The notes below the pieces were generated by a model, which was given only the letters and a program-made list of their open reading frames with translations, did no database searches and had not been told where the DNA came from. Below, one piece after another: positions 35,831 to 44,786 of a DNA stretch of 64,000 nucleotides; position 1 is the first letter of the stretch; every line of letters begins with the position of its first letter. This stretch comes from Candidatus Thorarchaeota archaeon (GTDB lineage Archaea > Asgardarchaeota > Thorarchaeia > Thorarchaeales > Thorarchaeaceae). Both the position numbers and the translations under genes were made by a program. The stretch covers positions 1 through 64,000 of the forward strand of contig DXJO01000018.1 of assembly GCA_019057475.1 (NCBI GenBank), in the 5' to 3' direction.

Positions 35831-36453
35831 TCAGACGAGCTGTTTTGCCTGAGCTTCGGAAAAAGGCGACCAGTCCGTTTGATGTACTCCCTGTATTGGT
35901 CGCCGAACTGCTCAATCAGCATCTCCTCCTCTTTGGACAGCCTCCAATAGGTGTATGGCATGGCTATGATTAGAAACAGAAGAAGTATCCAGTTAACAGA
36001 AACGAGAACCATGCCTGCATTAAACAATGTATGTGCGCTGTAGAGAGGATGTCTTACTCTAGTATAGGGTCCAGCTGTGACCAACTGGTGATCTTTGTAG
36101 ACCTCAAGCGTTGCCGAGTAACTACTAGCGAGAGTTCGATGAACCCAAAGTACGCAAAGAACCGACACAACGCCTAGGATTACACCCAGCACACGAATCT
36201 CTAGTGGCAGAAGGAAATACGACCATGATATCAGTTGCACATCGAGTACATAGAACAAGGCAACAATCATCTGGATCCAAAACATTCCAAGGAGCAATAT
36301 GGCGCTCGGTAGTCCTTCTCGCCTGATATCCTCGAAGCGCTCTTTTCTCGACTTCCTAGCGAATGATGTCTTCTTGGTGTAGTACCCCCGAATGGCAATG
36401 AATATGATGTAGAACGCCAAGAAAGATACACGAAAGGCAAGTTCTGGCTCCAT
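35827..36453 (-). CDS. Isoprenylcysteine carboxyl methyltransferase-like membrane protein
   Basis: 208 aa with about five transmembrane helices. The C-terminal TRVRHPLYSAHTLFNAG (about 125-141) and the final KEEEMLIEQFGDQYREY (about 173-190) are the SAM-binding signature of the ICMT/PEMT family. In bacteria and archaea such proteins methylate lipids or small hydrophobic thiols and amines. Overlaps the radical SAM gene end tail to tail by 4 nt. Not evidence of protein prenylation. Confidence 0.8.
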   Translation of the reverse strand: MEPELAFRVSFLAFYIIFIAIRGYYTKKTSFARKSRKERFEDIRREGLPSAILLLGMFWIQMIVALFYVLDVQLISWSYFLLPLEIRVLGVILGVVSVLCVLWVHRTLASSYSATLEVYKDHQLVTAGPYTRVRHPLYSAHTLFNAGMVLVSVNWILLLFLIIAMPYTYWRLSKEEEMLIEQFGDQYREYIKRTGRLFPKLRQNSSSD

Positions 36454-36606
36454 GATTCAATCCACACTGTTAGTCAACTGCAAGATATCATAGAAACCTA
36501 CCGCTGCACAAAATACTCGAAGAGGAGCCTTTGACTACGTGATGATAAAAAGAAGCAGGAGGGAGCCCGAACCTGAAAAAATCGGCTCAAGCTCCAACCA
36601 TCGAGA

Positions 36607-39549
36607 TTAAGGGGCTGCTTGGCTCTTTCCTCGTTTTTTCATGACTATGACGAGGATGATTATCACAACCACTGCCACACCTGCAATAATCAATAGGAAT
36701 GTAAGGTCGCCAGAGTCTATGACCGTAAGGTCGTCAGAGTCTGTGACCGTAAGGTCGCCAGAGGCTATGACCGTAAACTCCTCGAACTCGCTAGTAGTGA
36801 CCTGCGATAGGTCGTCAGTGGCTTCGATAACCCATTGGACAGTCGTTCCAGCTGGAAAGGCACCTATGTCGCATTCGTATGTTTTTCCTGAAACCACTGC
36901 CATGGCCGCATTATTCCAAGTTGAGCCGTTGTTTATGCTGTAACTGCAGATAACAGACTGGATATCACTTACATCCGACACGTCAGCCGATATTGTCACG
37001 TTCGTGCCCTCGAGTGCCAAGCTGTGTGCAAGGTTCTCAATTTCGGGTCCATGGTTATCCACAATGAAGACTGCATCTGAAGTATCGACTCCAGCAAGTG
37101 CGTAGTCTTCAGCAACCACCCGAATGAGGAACTCTGCGCTGTCGTCAAGACCGGTCGTATCCCAAGTGTAGGATGTTTCCGTGAGGCCTGATGCCAGCAC
37201 GTGCCATGTAGAACCACCGTCGTCACTGTAGGAAACAGTAGAAATCGTTGAGTCCAAGTTGGGCTCTGTGATAGTCCAATGGATGACATGGGAACCTGTG
37301 ACAGTTTCTCCACCATCAGGATTGGTCACATGGACAGCCGGAGCTCTGTTCTCGGCAAGCCATCCAAAGGCATTCGTGATGAAGATGTCATTGTCGGAAT
37401 CAAAGAGAGTGGGTACGCCATCGCCATCTGGATCGCCCATCTCCATGAAATTGACGTCCGTTATGCACACTACACGTCCATGTCCCTGCTCAGCTGCAGC
37501 AAATACAGTCAACCCATCTGCAGGAGAACCATCAGAGGTCCAAGTGCACGTACCATCGTCATCGGTGATGACCAAGGCAGTACCAGTACCGATGGTGTCG
37601 TACGCTGTGCTACCGTCGACTTCAATCCGTGATATGCCGTCCATTATGGTATGGTTGCCTATGCTTTCGTTGTCATAGATTATGTACGAAGGGAAGATCG
37701 GACCATCGTCAGAGTCATCCAGGTAGCTTGTGCCATTTCGCTCGAATCCAAATGCGCTGCTGATCAAATCTGTTTCATTGCCGAAATGTCCCCAGTCAGC
37801 AGCAAGGAAAAGGCCGCCTCCTCTCTCAACAAATGACACCACGGAGTCAACTTCATCCTGAGTATAGTTTATGCCCCCGTTGCATATGAACAGGACATGG
37901 GTTTCATCGAGCAGATTCTCATGGAAATCCGTCATCCACTTCACGGTGTAACCGAGCTCTGTGAGGTAGTTACCGAATCCAAGATACGCAGCGTTTACCT
38001 GGTATAAAGCGGTATGCGATTCGTCAAAGAGCACTATTCGCTCCTTCACGCCAGCTCCAAAGAGCCAGCGGATATTGTTAACTAGGAAGACATCATTGTC
38101 ACTGTCGAAGTAGTTGTTTGTACCATCACTGTCCGAATCAAGCGTGCTAGTCAACGCATCTGTATCTCCAAAAATCGCAACTCTCCCATCCCCTTCAGTA
38201 AATGCTACTGACACCGCTGTTCCGTTGGCAATCAATCCACCACCAAACGTAGCAGTTCCATCAGTATCGGTTATTATAAGGGATTGAGCGTTTGCTGGCA
38301 TCTCGATGAAGCCGGAGCCGATATAGAACTCAACTCGGTTCACATCCAAGGTAATGGAGTGGTTATTAAGATTGGTGGGCTTCTCGAAGATGATCTGTGT
38401 ATCGGAGGTCAAATGGTCATCGGAGTCGGCCAATCCGTGGGTTCTATTGCGAACAACGCGGAATTGCTCGATTACTAGGTCAAGCGAATCGCCATGTGAC
38501 CCTACATCAGTCGTGATGAAGAGGCCTCCTCCATCGTTCACGAAATCATCAATAGCATCGACATCTTGGGTGGTGTAATTCACTAGCCCATGCGTTAGTA
38601 CAAGAATATCGCATGCTGCTAACAACTCAGGATCGAATGTCTGCATGGTCGTTACAGCGTATCCTTCTGCCATTAGGTCAGCGGCAAAGCCAGCCAACTC
38701 ATCTGTGACCTCAAAGGATTGACCGTGAGAATCATCAAACACGACGTGCCGATGGAGCCTAATAGCATTGGCAAGTAGGGCGTCAGAGTTCACGTTACGC
38801 TTAAACATATCGAAACCAAGCACTACGACATGTCCACGGCCCATGATCTTATGCAAAACAACAGTGTTAGTTCCATCATCAACAACTGTAGCATTATCAT
38901 TTGTTTCGAATGCCATGGCACCGGTTGGGGCAGCCCATGAACTTGCCACACCTCTCGCCAGTGCATCACTCGCGTTGACAAGGTTGATAGTGGTTCCTGA
39001 GAAAGCGCCTACAGATCCCACCTGCACCAAATTTGATCCATTATAGATGCGTATGGTAGGTGCATCAACGTTATAGGTTGTGCCTTGGTAATCCATTAGG
39101 ATAACAATTCCGCCGTCATTGACGAACTCAGTAAGAGTGCTCGCCCATGCGATACCCACCTCTGTCATGTTGTCTGGGTGCGCTCTCTCCTGCTCAGGAA
39201 TTAAAAGAATGTCATGACCAGGCAACATCGCGGTGAGATTCGTGTAATCAGTCAAATCGCCATAGGTGTAGTTGTACCCAAAGGTATCATCTATCGACTT
39301 CATGGTGTTCTTAAGTTCACCATGTGGTCCCATGTTATTGTCAACATACTCCGTATAGACAAGGATGCTCACGGGGAGTTGCTTATTATCGCTAAATGAC
39401 GCGGCTGCAGTTGCAGTTTCGCCTGTTAAGCTAGGACTCATTTCTGCATACGGTGTATCAGTGAGGAGTGTCCTCCCAACCGGGATAACCGTTATCAGAA
39501 GCAGAGCGACCAGCGCCAAGCATAAGCCTCCTGTTGTTTTCTTAATCAT
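36607..39549 (-). CDS. Large surface-anchored protein with repeated glutamine-amidotransferase-like domains
   Basis: 980 aa. Signal peptide at 1-30 (LCLALVALLLITVIPVG). Three related domains of the ThuA/DUF4350 type follow, each with a strand like ILVLTHGLVNYT, D-x-V-x-x-x-x-x-F-V-x-x-G-G-G-L-F, and a TDxG turn (about 100-190, 265-410, 510-670). None keeps a catalytic Cys. An Ig-like domain (about 735-830; PAVHVTNPDGGETVTG) and a second beta domain precede a 24-bp DNA repeat (36701-36775) coding DLTVxDS units, a transmembrane helix (LLIIAGVAVVVIIILVIV) and a basic tail. Probably binds carbohydrate or peptide outside the cell; role unknown. Confidence 0.75.
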   Translation of the reverse strand: MIKKTTGGLCLALVALLLITVIPVGRTLLTDTPYAEMSPSLTGETATAAASFSDNKQLPVSILVYTEYVDNNMGPHGELKNTMKSIDDTFGYNYTYGDLTDYTNLTAMLPGHDILLIPEQERAHPDNMTEVGIAWASTLTEFVNDGGIVILMDYQGTTYNVDAPTIRIYNGSNLVQVGSVGAFSGTTINLVNASDALARGVASSWAAPTGAMAFETNDNATVVDDGTNTVVLHKIMGRGHVVVLGFDMFKRNVNSDALLANAIRLHRHVVFDDSHGQSFEVTDELAGFAADLMAEGYAVTTMQTFDPELLAACDILVLTHGLVNYTTQDVDAIDDFVNDGGGLFITTDVGSHGDSLDLVIEQFRVVRNRTHGLADSDDHLTSDTQIIFEKPTNLNNHSITLDVNRVEFYIGSGFIEMPANAQSLIITDTDGTATFGGGLIANGTAVSVAFTEGDGRVAIFGDTDALTSTLDSDSDGTNNYFDSDNDVFLVNNIRWLFGAGVKERIVLFDESHTALYQVNAAYLGFGNYLTELGYTVKWMTDFHENLLDETHVLFICNGGINYTQDEVDSVVSFVERGGGLFLAADWGHFGNETDLISSAFGFERNGTSYLDDSDDGPIFPSYIIYDNESIGNHTIMDGISRIEVDGSTAYDTIGTGTALVITDDDGTCTWTSDGSPADGLTVFAAAEQGHGRVVCITDVNFMEMGDPDGDGVPTLFDSDNDIFITNAFGWLAENRAPAVHVTNPDGGETVTGSHVIHWTITEPNLDSTISTVSYSDDGGSTWHVLASGLTETSYTWDTTGLDDSAEFLIRVVAEDYALAGVDTSDAVFIVDNHGPEIENLAHSLALEGTNVTISADVSDVSDIQSVICSYSINNGSTWNNAAMAVVSGKTYECDIGAFPAGTTVQWVIEATDDLSQVTTSEFEEFTVIASGDLTVTDSDDLTVIDSGDLTFLLIIAGVAVVVIIILVIVMKKRGKSQAAP
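36701..36775 (-). repeat. 24-bp tandem repeat coding a D-L-T-V-x-D-S linker
   Basis: Three units of about 24 bp with few changes encode DLTV(T/I)DS repeats just before the membrane anchor. A likely site of copy-number variation between strains; it would change the stalk length. Confidence 0.6.
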
Positions 39550-39867
39550 AATTCATTCCTTCATTGGTGGCTGTGCGGCGTGGAAAAGCCATTTCTAACA
39601 TTACTCCATCTCTAATGTAGCTGGAGCTGTGCTACAGTGCGGCACAAATCCATCCTATCACTATTCCAGTCAATCCTTTTTAAGCTTCGCAGTAATTTGC
39701 TTCGCCTAAATCTGGTAATCAAGGCTATTCCTAGAGATACCGTGTATGGGGCTTCTAGACTTGACACTTTGGGAAAGAGCGACTCCTATTTGCAATTACT
39801 TAATAGCCGTGAGCATACAACCATGTTCCACCGACCAATATGGAAAAGATAACACTCGGTGATGCAA
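39550..39867. other. Intergenic region between divergent genes
   Basis: About 320 bp between the large surface protein (minus) and the 39868 gene (plus). A frame at 39637-39852 is without motif. Contains promoters for both genes. Confidence 0.4.
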
Positions 39868-40275
39868 ATGACTGATAAGATATACGTAATCAGCTGTAGT
39901 CAAGATTTGGCGAGTATGGGCATTGACCGAATGCGTACTTCTGTTGAGGGGTTGGAAGAGGTCGAACTATCATTTGATTGGTCAGCAGTACGGCTTGTTC
40001 CAGTCATCGCTGACGAAAAGGTCAAGTTTCAGATAGGCGAAACGCTCATAGTCAGTATAAAACCAATAGAGATTCCTGCATATGCTGCAGTCATCCAGAG
40101 TTTCTATGGTACGAACGGAATGGGTCACATGTTCTGCATAGGTTGCCTCACATTCAAGACTTATGCCGACGACCGAGTTGCGGACAAGGCAATGTTCCAG
40201 TCTAGAGTGAAGGCGCCCGTTATGAAGGGAGACCTTCTTGGACAGGTTCTAATTGTACCTGGAAAGAAGAAGTGA
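39868..40275 (+). CDS. Hypothetical 135-aa protein
   Basis: ATG at 39868, with GGTGAT six bases before. All-beta look; conserved-looking C-x-x-C (MFCIGCLTFKTY, about 93) and a final K-x-G-D-x-L-x-x-x-x-I-V-P-G strand. No family I can name with confidence. Monocistronic. Confidence 0.6.
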   Translation: MTDKIYVISCSQDLASMGIDRMRTSVEGLEEVELSFDWSAVRLVPVIADEKVKFQIGETLIVSIKPIEIPAYAAVIQSFYGTNGMGHMFCIGCLTFKTYADDRVADKAMFQSRVKAPVMKGDLLGQVLIVPGKKK

Positions 40276-40434
40276 AAGCACCCAGAATAGAAATTAAACC
40301 CAAAGATATCAACTACCTTAGACGGTTGCATTGATCTATCCAACTTTCTAATTCATCGGGACCCCTAACTCATTAGAATCACGTATAGGCACACAGTTTT
40401 ATCACATAAGAATTCCCAGCAGTTTGTGGTTCTG

Positions 40435-41358
40435 ATGACCTACAGACTGCGAGATTTTCGTTTCGACGAGGACTTCGATTTAGCACGAAGATTTCTTGGT
40501 GATACGTTCGAACTAACTGGAGAGCACTACACATGGGTACCATCAAGATTAGAAAATGAAAAGCATGGACAATGCGGTTCAGAGCATTCACCAGAAGATG
40601 ACAAATGGATCAAGATATGGGAACACGTGGATGATGAAAGTCCGACCATTGTAGCAGTAACCATCTTGAAATCTAATGGGTACTTCTGGATAAACGTCCA
40701 TCCTGATCATAGAGCACTTGTGAAAGAGATTGTTCCAGCCATAGAAGCGCAAAGGAAACAAATGAGTAAAGCAGAGGAAGAAGAACTCAAGATTGGCACA
40801 CCAGTTCCAATAAGTTTCAAGTCACGAATTGCACATCTCAAAGAATTGGGGTATGAGGAGGGAGGTGTATGTGAACACAATCGAATTAGACCACTCAATC
40901 TTCCTCCTCCTGAGTTTCAACCACCTGAGGGTTATACTGTCAGACATGTTGCGTTATCTGAGGACTTCGAAGAATACCGTAAGGTCCTCAGTGCGGTCTT
41001 TCCTCATTGTACAAGCATGACAGAGAATCTGGTAAGAATCTACACTGAAGCGGAGTTCTATAATGATGATCTTGATCTTGTGGTGGAAGCGCTTGATGGG
41101 AGCTTTGCAGCTTTCGTCACAGTGAGGATTGACCCAATCAGCAGGATGGCTGAGCTGGAACCAGTAGGGACACATCCAGACCACAGGGGTTTAGGACTTG
41201 GAAAGGCAATCTGTGCTGAAGGTATTCGACGTGTTCAGAAATACAATCCAAGCTGCATCGTTATTCTAGGAGCTGCATCAACTGAAAGCGCCGTCAGGCT
41301 TTACGATTCACTTGGTTTTTCAAAGGAAGATGTTCATCTCTGGAAGAAGATTATCTAG
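40435..41358 (+). CDS. GNAT-family N-acetyltransferase (two-domain)
   Basis: 307 aa from the ATG at 40435. The second half holds the acetyl-CoA motif: PVGTHPDHRGLGLGKAIC (about 245-262) with R-x-x-G-x-G/A, then SAVRLYDSLGF (about 287-297). The first half looks like a degenerate GNAT with VHPDHRALVKEI (about 87). Two-domain GNATs acetylate small amines or antibiotics; substrate unknown. Convergent with tusA. Confidence 0.8.
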   Translation: MTYRLRDFRFDEDFDLARRFLGDTFELTGEHYTWVPSRLENEKHGQCGSEHSPEDDKWIKIWEHVDDESPTIVAVTILKSNGYFWINVHPDHRALVKEIVPAIEAQRKQMSKAEEEELKIGTPVPISFKSRIAHLKELGYEEGGVCEHNRIRPLNLPPPEFQPPEGYTVRHVALSEDFEEYRKVLSAVFPHCTSMTENLVRIYTEAEFYNDDLDLVVEALDGSFAAFVTVRIDPISRMAELEPVGTHPDHRGLGLGKAICAEGIRRVQKYNPSCIVILGAASTESAVRLYDSLGFSKEDVHLWKKII

Positions 41359-41594
41359 GCGCTTCGCTTTATGAACCAGATTATTTTGTCGCCCTCTTCA
41401 CGCATTTCAAGGATCTCATTTCCTGTGCGCTTGGCCCAGGTTGGAAAATCCTTCTTAGTGCCAACATCTGTGACAGTAACTTGGAGAATCTCTCCCACCG
41501 CGATCTCCTTGATTTCCTTCTTCGTCTTCAGCACGGGCATCGGACATCTCAGCCCGCTCGCGTCAAACACTCTAGCGACTTCATGATCAGTCAT
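41355..41594 (-). CDS. tusA: TusA-like sulfur carrier
   Basis: 79 aa with the active CPMP box after DASGLR (Cys at about 17), the sulfur-accepting site of the TusA/SirA family, and a family-typical length. TusA passes persulfide to DsrE/TusBCD-type relays or to molybdenum-cofactor and tRNA thiolation. Close to a DsrE-DsrF-DsrH set at 42.2-43.7 kb, as seen in sulfur relay clusters. Confidence 0.88.
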   Translation of the reverse strand: MTDHEVARVFDASGLRCPMPVLKTKKEIKEIAVGEILQVTVTDVGTKKDFPTWAKRTGNEILEMREEGDKIIWFIKRSA

Positions 41595-41813
41595 AGGTCA
41601 TCAACTAGGCTGCAAAAGCGATTTATTCCCGTTTTATGCGTTACCATATGCCCAAACAGCCATATGCAGCTAAACGTTCATTCTGAAATCGCGCGGTTAC
41701 AGTCCGTAATCCTACGCAGTACATTTGCACGGTAACAGACCATTTTTTGTTCCTTTTCCATCACCCTTAATAACACGCGAAATCAACCATTTAGCAATTG
41801 CGGGTGAATTACA
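41595..41813. promoter_or_regulatory. Intergenic region with divergent promoters
   Basis: About 220 bp between tusA (minus) and the membrane gene (plus). No ORF. GGGTGAATTACA before the ATG at 41814 supplies the ribosome site of that gene. Confidence 0.4.
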
Positions 41814-42209
41814 ATGGCCCTATTCGAATTGATTCTGTTCGTCCTATTCGGTGTTGCCATGAGCACGATGTTTAGCGGGTTTATGCTAGCGAGAAGGATG
41901 GGCTTCTATCTGATGAAGCAAGTCATGACTCTTATGGGAGCGATGATAGTCGCACTGGGAGCACTGATCGTGGGACTTTTCCTCCCGCCAGCGATTCCAG
42001 CTATGTATGACATGCTTCATATAATATTAATGATCAACTTCATCCTAGTCCTAGTGGCTACTCTAATGGAGTTCGGTCAGGTGCTACCAATACTCATGAA
42101 GGCAATGCAGGGTGGTCCGATCCACAGTTCGCACATCACGAACTTGTTGATCTCCTTCTTCCTGGCATTGGGCTTGGTTCTCTTCTATGAGGGCCTAGCA
42201 ATACTGTAG
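41814..42209 (+). CDS. Four-helix membrane protein
   Basis: 131 aa, nearly all in four hydrophobic helices (LILFVLFGVAMSTMFSG; MGAMIVALGALIVGLFL; LHIILMINFILVLVATL; LLISFFLALGLVLFYEG). 16 bp from the next DsrE-like gene with AGGAGATGA between, so co-transcribed. Possible sulfur-compound transporter or electron-transfer anchor; inference from neighbours only. Confidence 0.6.
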   Translation: MALFELILFVLFGVAMSTMFSGFMLARRMGFYLMKQVMTLMGAMIVALGALIVGLFLPPAIPAMYDMLHIILMINFILVLVATLMEFGQVLPILMKAMQGGPIHSSHITNLLISFFLALGLVLFYEGLAIL

Positions 42210-42225
42210 AGGAGATGATTCAAAG

Positions 42226-42588
42226 ATGGCTAGTCTATACATCGTAGGATCGTGGGGTCCGGAAGCCGCAGAGCGATGCTTTGCTCCCTTTGTGACCGGC
42301 ACGACCGCTCAGGCACAGGACGTAAAGGCGAAGGTATTCCTCATGATGGACGCAGTGTACCTCATGAAGAAGGGAATCGCAGAGAAGGTTAAGGCGCCTG
42401 GTTTTCCGCCACTTCCAGAGCTCATCGATGCATTCCTAGAGGAAGGTGGAAAAATCGAGCTCTGTTCAAACTCAGCAGAGTTCAGAGGCGTAAAGAAAGA
42501 GCATCTACGCGACGATCGCATCACTATTGCTGGCGCCGCCACAATGATTGATGATGCCCTTACGTTTGACAGTACAATGTACTTCTAA
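42226..42588 (+). CDS. DsrE/DsrE2-like sulfur-relay protein
   Basis: 120 aa of alpha/beta type: MASLYIVGSWGPEAAERCFAP start, FLMMDAVYLMKKG, and an ELCSNSAEF segment with a Cys (about 85) at the position used for persulfide by DsrE-like proteins. The plus-strand partner is the membrane gene; the minus-strand DsrE-F-H set is convergent across a terminator. Family call by fold and Cys position. Confidence 0.7.
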   Translation: MASLYIVGSWGPEAAERCFAPFVTGTTAQAQDVKAKVFLMMDAVYLMKKGIAEKVKAPGFPPLPELIDAFLEEGGKIELCSNSAEFRGVKKEHLRDDRITIAGAATMIDDALTFDSTMYF

Positions 42589-42593
42589 GTGTC

Positions 42594-42629
42594 GGCGGGA
42601 ATCTATTCCCCGCCCTCTCTTTTATTTTT
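42594..42629. terminator. Bidirectional hairpin terminator
   Basis: GGCGGG (42594-42599) and CCCGCC (42609-42614) flank a 9-nt loop and are followed by CTCTCTTTTATTTTT. It lies between the convergent genes ending at 42588 and 42642. Confidence 0.65.
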
Positions 42630-42641
42630 CTGGAATGTCAC

Positions 42642-42941
42642 TCAAAGAGAGATGACCTTGTCGTATTCGTCCATCATCAAATCGACGATTCGGGAGTAGT
42701 CAACAAGATCCACATCCACGACAAGGCGATCACCCAGTCCGCGTTCCTCCACGTGTTTCTTGGACGCATACACCTTGACTTTCAACGTCTTGAGTTCATC
42801 AGAGTGTGGACAGCCTTTGTCAGCCATGAAAACTCCATCCTGAACCAGCAAAATGGCCGCCTCTTGGCCTTTGCTTTTCAAAGCTTGAATAATCTCTTCC
42901 AGACTTGAGCAGTCAGACGATAGCCAAATCAATGCCTTCAA
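42642..42941 (-). CDS. dsrH: DsrH/TusB-like protein
   Basis: 99 aa, TTG start with GGAGTGTGATG upstream. Contains VQDGVFMADKGCP (about 34-46), with a Cys after the beta strand, and ends VDLVDYSRIVDLMMDEYDKV like DsrH/TusB. Third gene of the dsrE-dsrF-dsrH order, which form a hexameric persulfide carrier in other organisms. Confidence 0.7.
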   Translation of the reverse strand: MKALIWLSSDCSSLEEIIQALKSKGQEAAILLVQDGVFMADKGCPHSDELKTLKVKVYASKKHVEERGLGDRLVVDVDLVDYSRIVDLMMDEYDKVISL

Positions 42942-42956
42942 CTTCGCATCACACTC

Positions 42957-43307
42957 CTAAAATGTTAGAACTATTTCGTTCTCTACGAACGCCTTCCCTA
43001 CCCCAGCCTCGTCGAGTACTTCCACGCCTTCAATCAATTCACCGGGGCTTATGTTGTGCGCCTCCAACGACTTCTTGCTCACACAGATGCGACCATCGAA
43101 ACTCTGGAAGGTCATCTTGAACATCCTGATTGGCAGGTCGTTCATACCCTTCAGAATTGAGAGAACGCCGTCCCCCATGAATAGCATCATCGGTTCATGA
43201 TCCATGCCAAACATACCAACACTTGCACGCCAGCCCTCAAAGTTAAAGATGGAACCAAAAGGCTTGGATCTGATCAATAGCAGTACACTCCGTTCCGTGA
43301 ATTCCAC
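42957..43307 (-). CDS. dsrF: DsrF/TusC-like protein
   Basis: 116 aa, GTG after AGGAGGAAT. The alpha/beta core (RASVGMFGMDHEPMMLFMGDGV, ICVSKKSLEAHNI) matches DsrF/TusC. Lies between dsrE and dsrH; spacing under 16 bp on each side makes an operon. Confidence 0.7.
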   Translation of the reverse strand: MEFTERSVLLLIRSKPFGSIFNFEGWRASVGMFGMDHEPMMLFMGDGVLSILKGMNDLPIRMFKMTFQSFDGRICVSKKSLEAHNISPGELIEGVEVLDEAGVGKAFVENEIVLTF

Positions 43308-43318
43308 TGTGATTCCTC

Positions 43319-43684
43319 CTATGGTACAAACGTTAGAAACCTGTCACACTCACCTACAATCTCTGCAAGCTCGGTGAGACCTGTGACCTCGACCCCCGGA
43401 GTGTAGTCAGTACCTTCCTGGTCAAATCCTCTGGCAGTTGTGCAGAGGCCACATGCTTGGAAAACAGCCCCAGCATCAGCCAGCTCTTGGAACCTTTCAT
43501 TCATTGGGCGTTCAGGATCAGGTTCCTGGTTGAGCTTGGCATTGTTCACTCCGTCCACAAAAAGGAAGGCTTTCACTTCGTGACCCTTCTCGAGAGCGGC
43601 CTTAGCAATCTCATAGAAGGTTTCGCTATTCTGGTATGTATAAGGGCCGGTGAGCAATAGCATGCCCAGAGTCTTCTTGTTCAA
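43319..43684 (-). CDS. dsrE: DsrE/TusD-like protein
   Basis: 121 aa, TTG after AGGAGTTGAT. The sulfur-binding motif FQACGLCTTARG (about 75-86) holds two cysteines as in DsrE/TusD. With dsrF, dsrH and tusA it forms a persulfide relay feeding tRNA thiolation, or sulfur oxidation or reduction; no dsrAB seen. Confidence 0.8.
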   Translation of the reverse strand: MNKKTLGMLLLTGPYTYQNSETFYEIAKAALEKGHEVKAFLFVDGVNNAKLNQEPDPERPMNERFQELADAGAVFQACGLCTTARGFDQEGTDYTPGVEVTGLTELAEIVGECDRFLTFVP

Positions 43685-43775
43685 TCCAAATCAACTCCTA
43701 GAGCTGTCCATTCAATTCCTGAGTGGTTAAAAAATGTAACAGTACGACAGTGAAGGTGCCCATGATGCTCGACAT

Positions 43776-44786
43776 TCAGTTGGCTGCATCAGACACTTGC
43801 GCCTTGAAGCACGCAACTTCACGCCCGTCGCTCATCTTCAAGAGTTCAGGCTCCTTCTGACTGCACTCGTCACCCACAAACGGACATCTTGTATGGAACC
43901 TACAGCCGGATGGAATGCTGATTGGGTTGGGGGTCTCTCCTGTCAAGAGTATCCTGTTGCGTTCTACACCTATTTCAGGGACGGGAACAACGGAAACCAG
44001 TGCCTTTGTGTACTTGTGCATTGGCGAATCAATAATCTGCTTGGTTTCGCCTCTCTCAACTATCTTGCCTAGGTACGCTATCGCGATTCGGTCTGCGAGC
44101 TGTTTCGCTACCGCAAGGTTGTGCGTGATTATAATGATGGATATGTTCTTCTTCGCCCTAAGCTCCAAGAGCAAAGTAAGAATCTGACCGCGCATTGAAA
44201 CGTCCAGCATAGAAACCGGCTCGTCTGCTATTAGCAGATCTGGGTTTAGAACTAATGCGGCCGCGACCGCAACCCGCTGTCTTTGCCCTCCGCTTAGTTC
44301 GTGCGGCAATCGACCGACGAACTCATCTGGAGAATTTAGGCCTACATCCTCAAGAGCTGACCTCACTCGCTCGTCGACTTCGCATTCATCACGGCATATA
44401 TTGTGAATTCTAAGCGGCTCGGCGATAATGTCTTCAACAGTCATGTTATTGCTGAGAGAACCATAGGGATCTTGGAAAATCATTTGCATCCTCGTTCGGT
44501 ACTTCTTGAATTCTGATTCACTCATATCTGAAATCTTGTCACCGTCAAACCAAAGCTCCCCCTCTGTCAACGTTTCCAGTCGCATTATGAGCCTAGCGAT
44601 CGTGGTCTTGCCGCAGCCCGATTCGCCTGCAATGCAGAAGATCTCACCTCTCTTAACTTTCAAGTCTATGCCATCTACAGCACGGATGTATGTGGGCTCA
44701 GTTCTTTTGAAGATAGTTGAGAATAGTCCGCTTCTAACAGTGAACCACTTCTTGATGCCTCGTGCCTCCAATATTATATCTGACAT
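43776..44786 (-). CDS. oppF: Oligopeptide ABC transporter ATPase (OppF/DppF)
   Basis: 336 aa from the ATG at 44786, which overlaps the OppD stop (TGATG). Walker [10 protein letters not shown] (about 55), LSGGQRQR (about 170), Walker B LLIADEP and a C-terminal Cys-rich segment CRFHTRCPFVGDECSQ (about 300). Together with OppD it energises uptake of peptides or related amines. Last gene of the transporter operon. Confidence 0.88.
   Translation of the reverse strand: MSDIILEARGIKKWFTVRSGLFSTIFKRTEPTYIRAVDGIDLKVKRGEIFCIAGESGCGKTTIARLIMRLETLTEGELWFDGDKISDMSESEFKKYRTRMQMIFQDPYGSLSNNMTVEDIIAEPLRIHNICRDECEVDERVRSALEDVGLNSPDEFVGRLPHELSGGQRQRVAVAAALVLNPDLLIADEPVSMLDVSMRGQILTLLLELRAKKNISIIIITHNLAVAKQLADRIAIAYLGKIVERGETKQIIDSPMHKYTKALVSVVPVPEIGVERNRILLTGETPNPISIPSGCRFHTRCPFVGDECSQKEPELLKMSDGREVACFKAQVSDAAN

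Noticed and set aside
35827-36453. Protein prenylation system for the small GTPase
   Set aside because: The ICMT-like protein is near the GTPase, but the GTPase has no C-terminal Cys, and ICMT-like proteins are common lipid methylases in prokaryotes.
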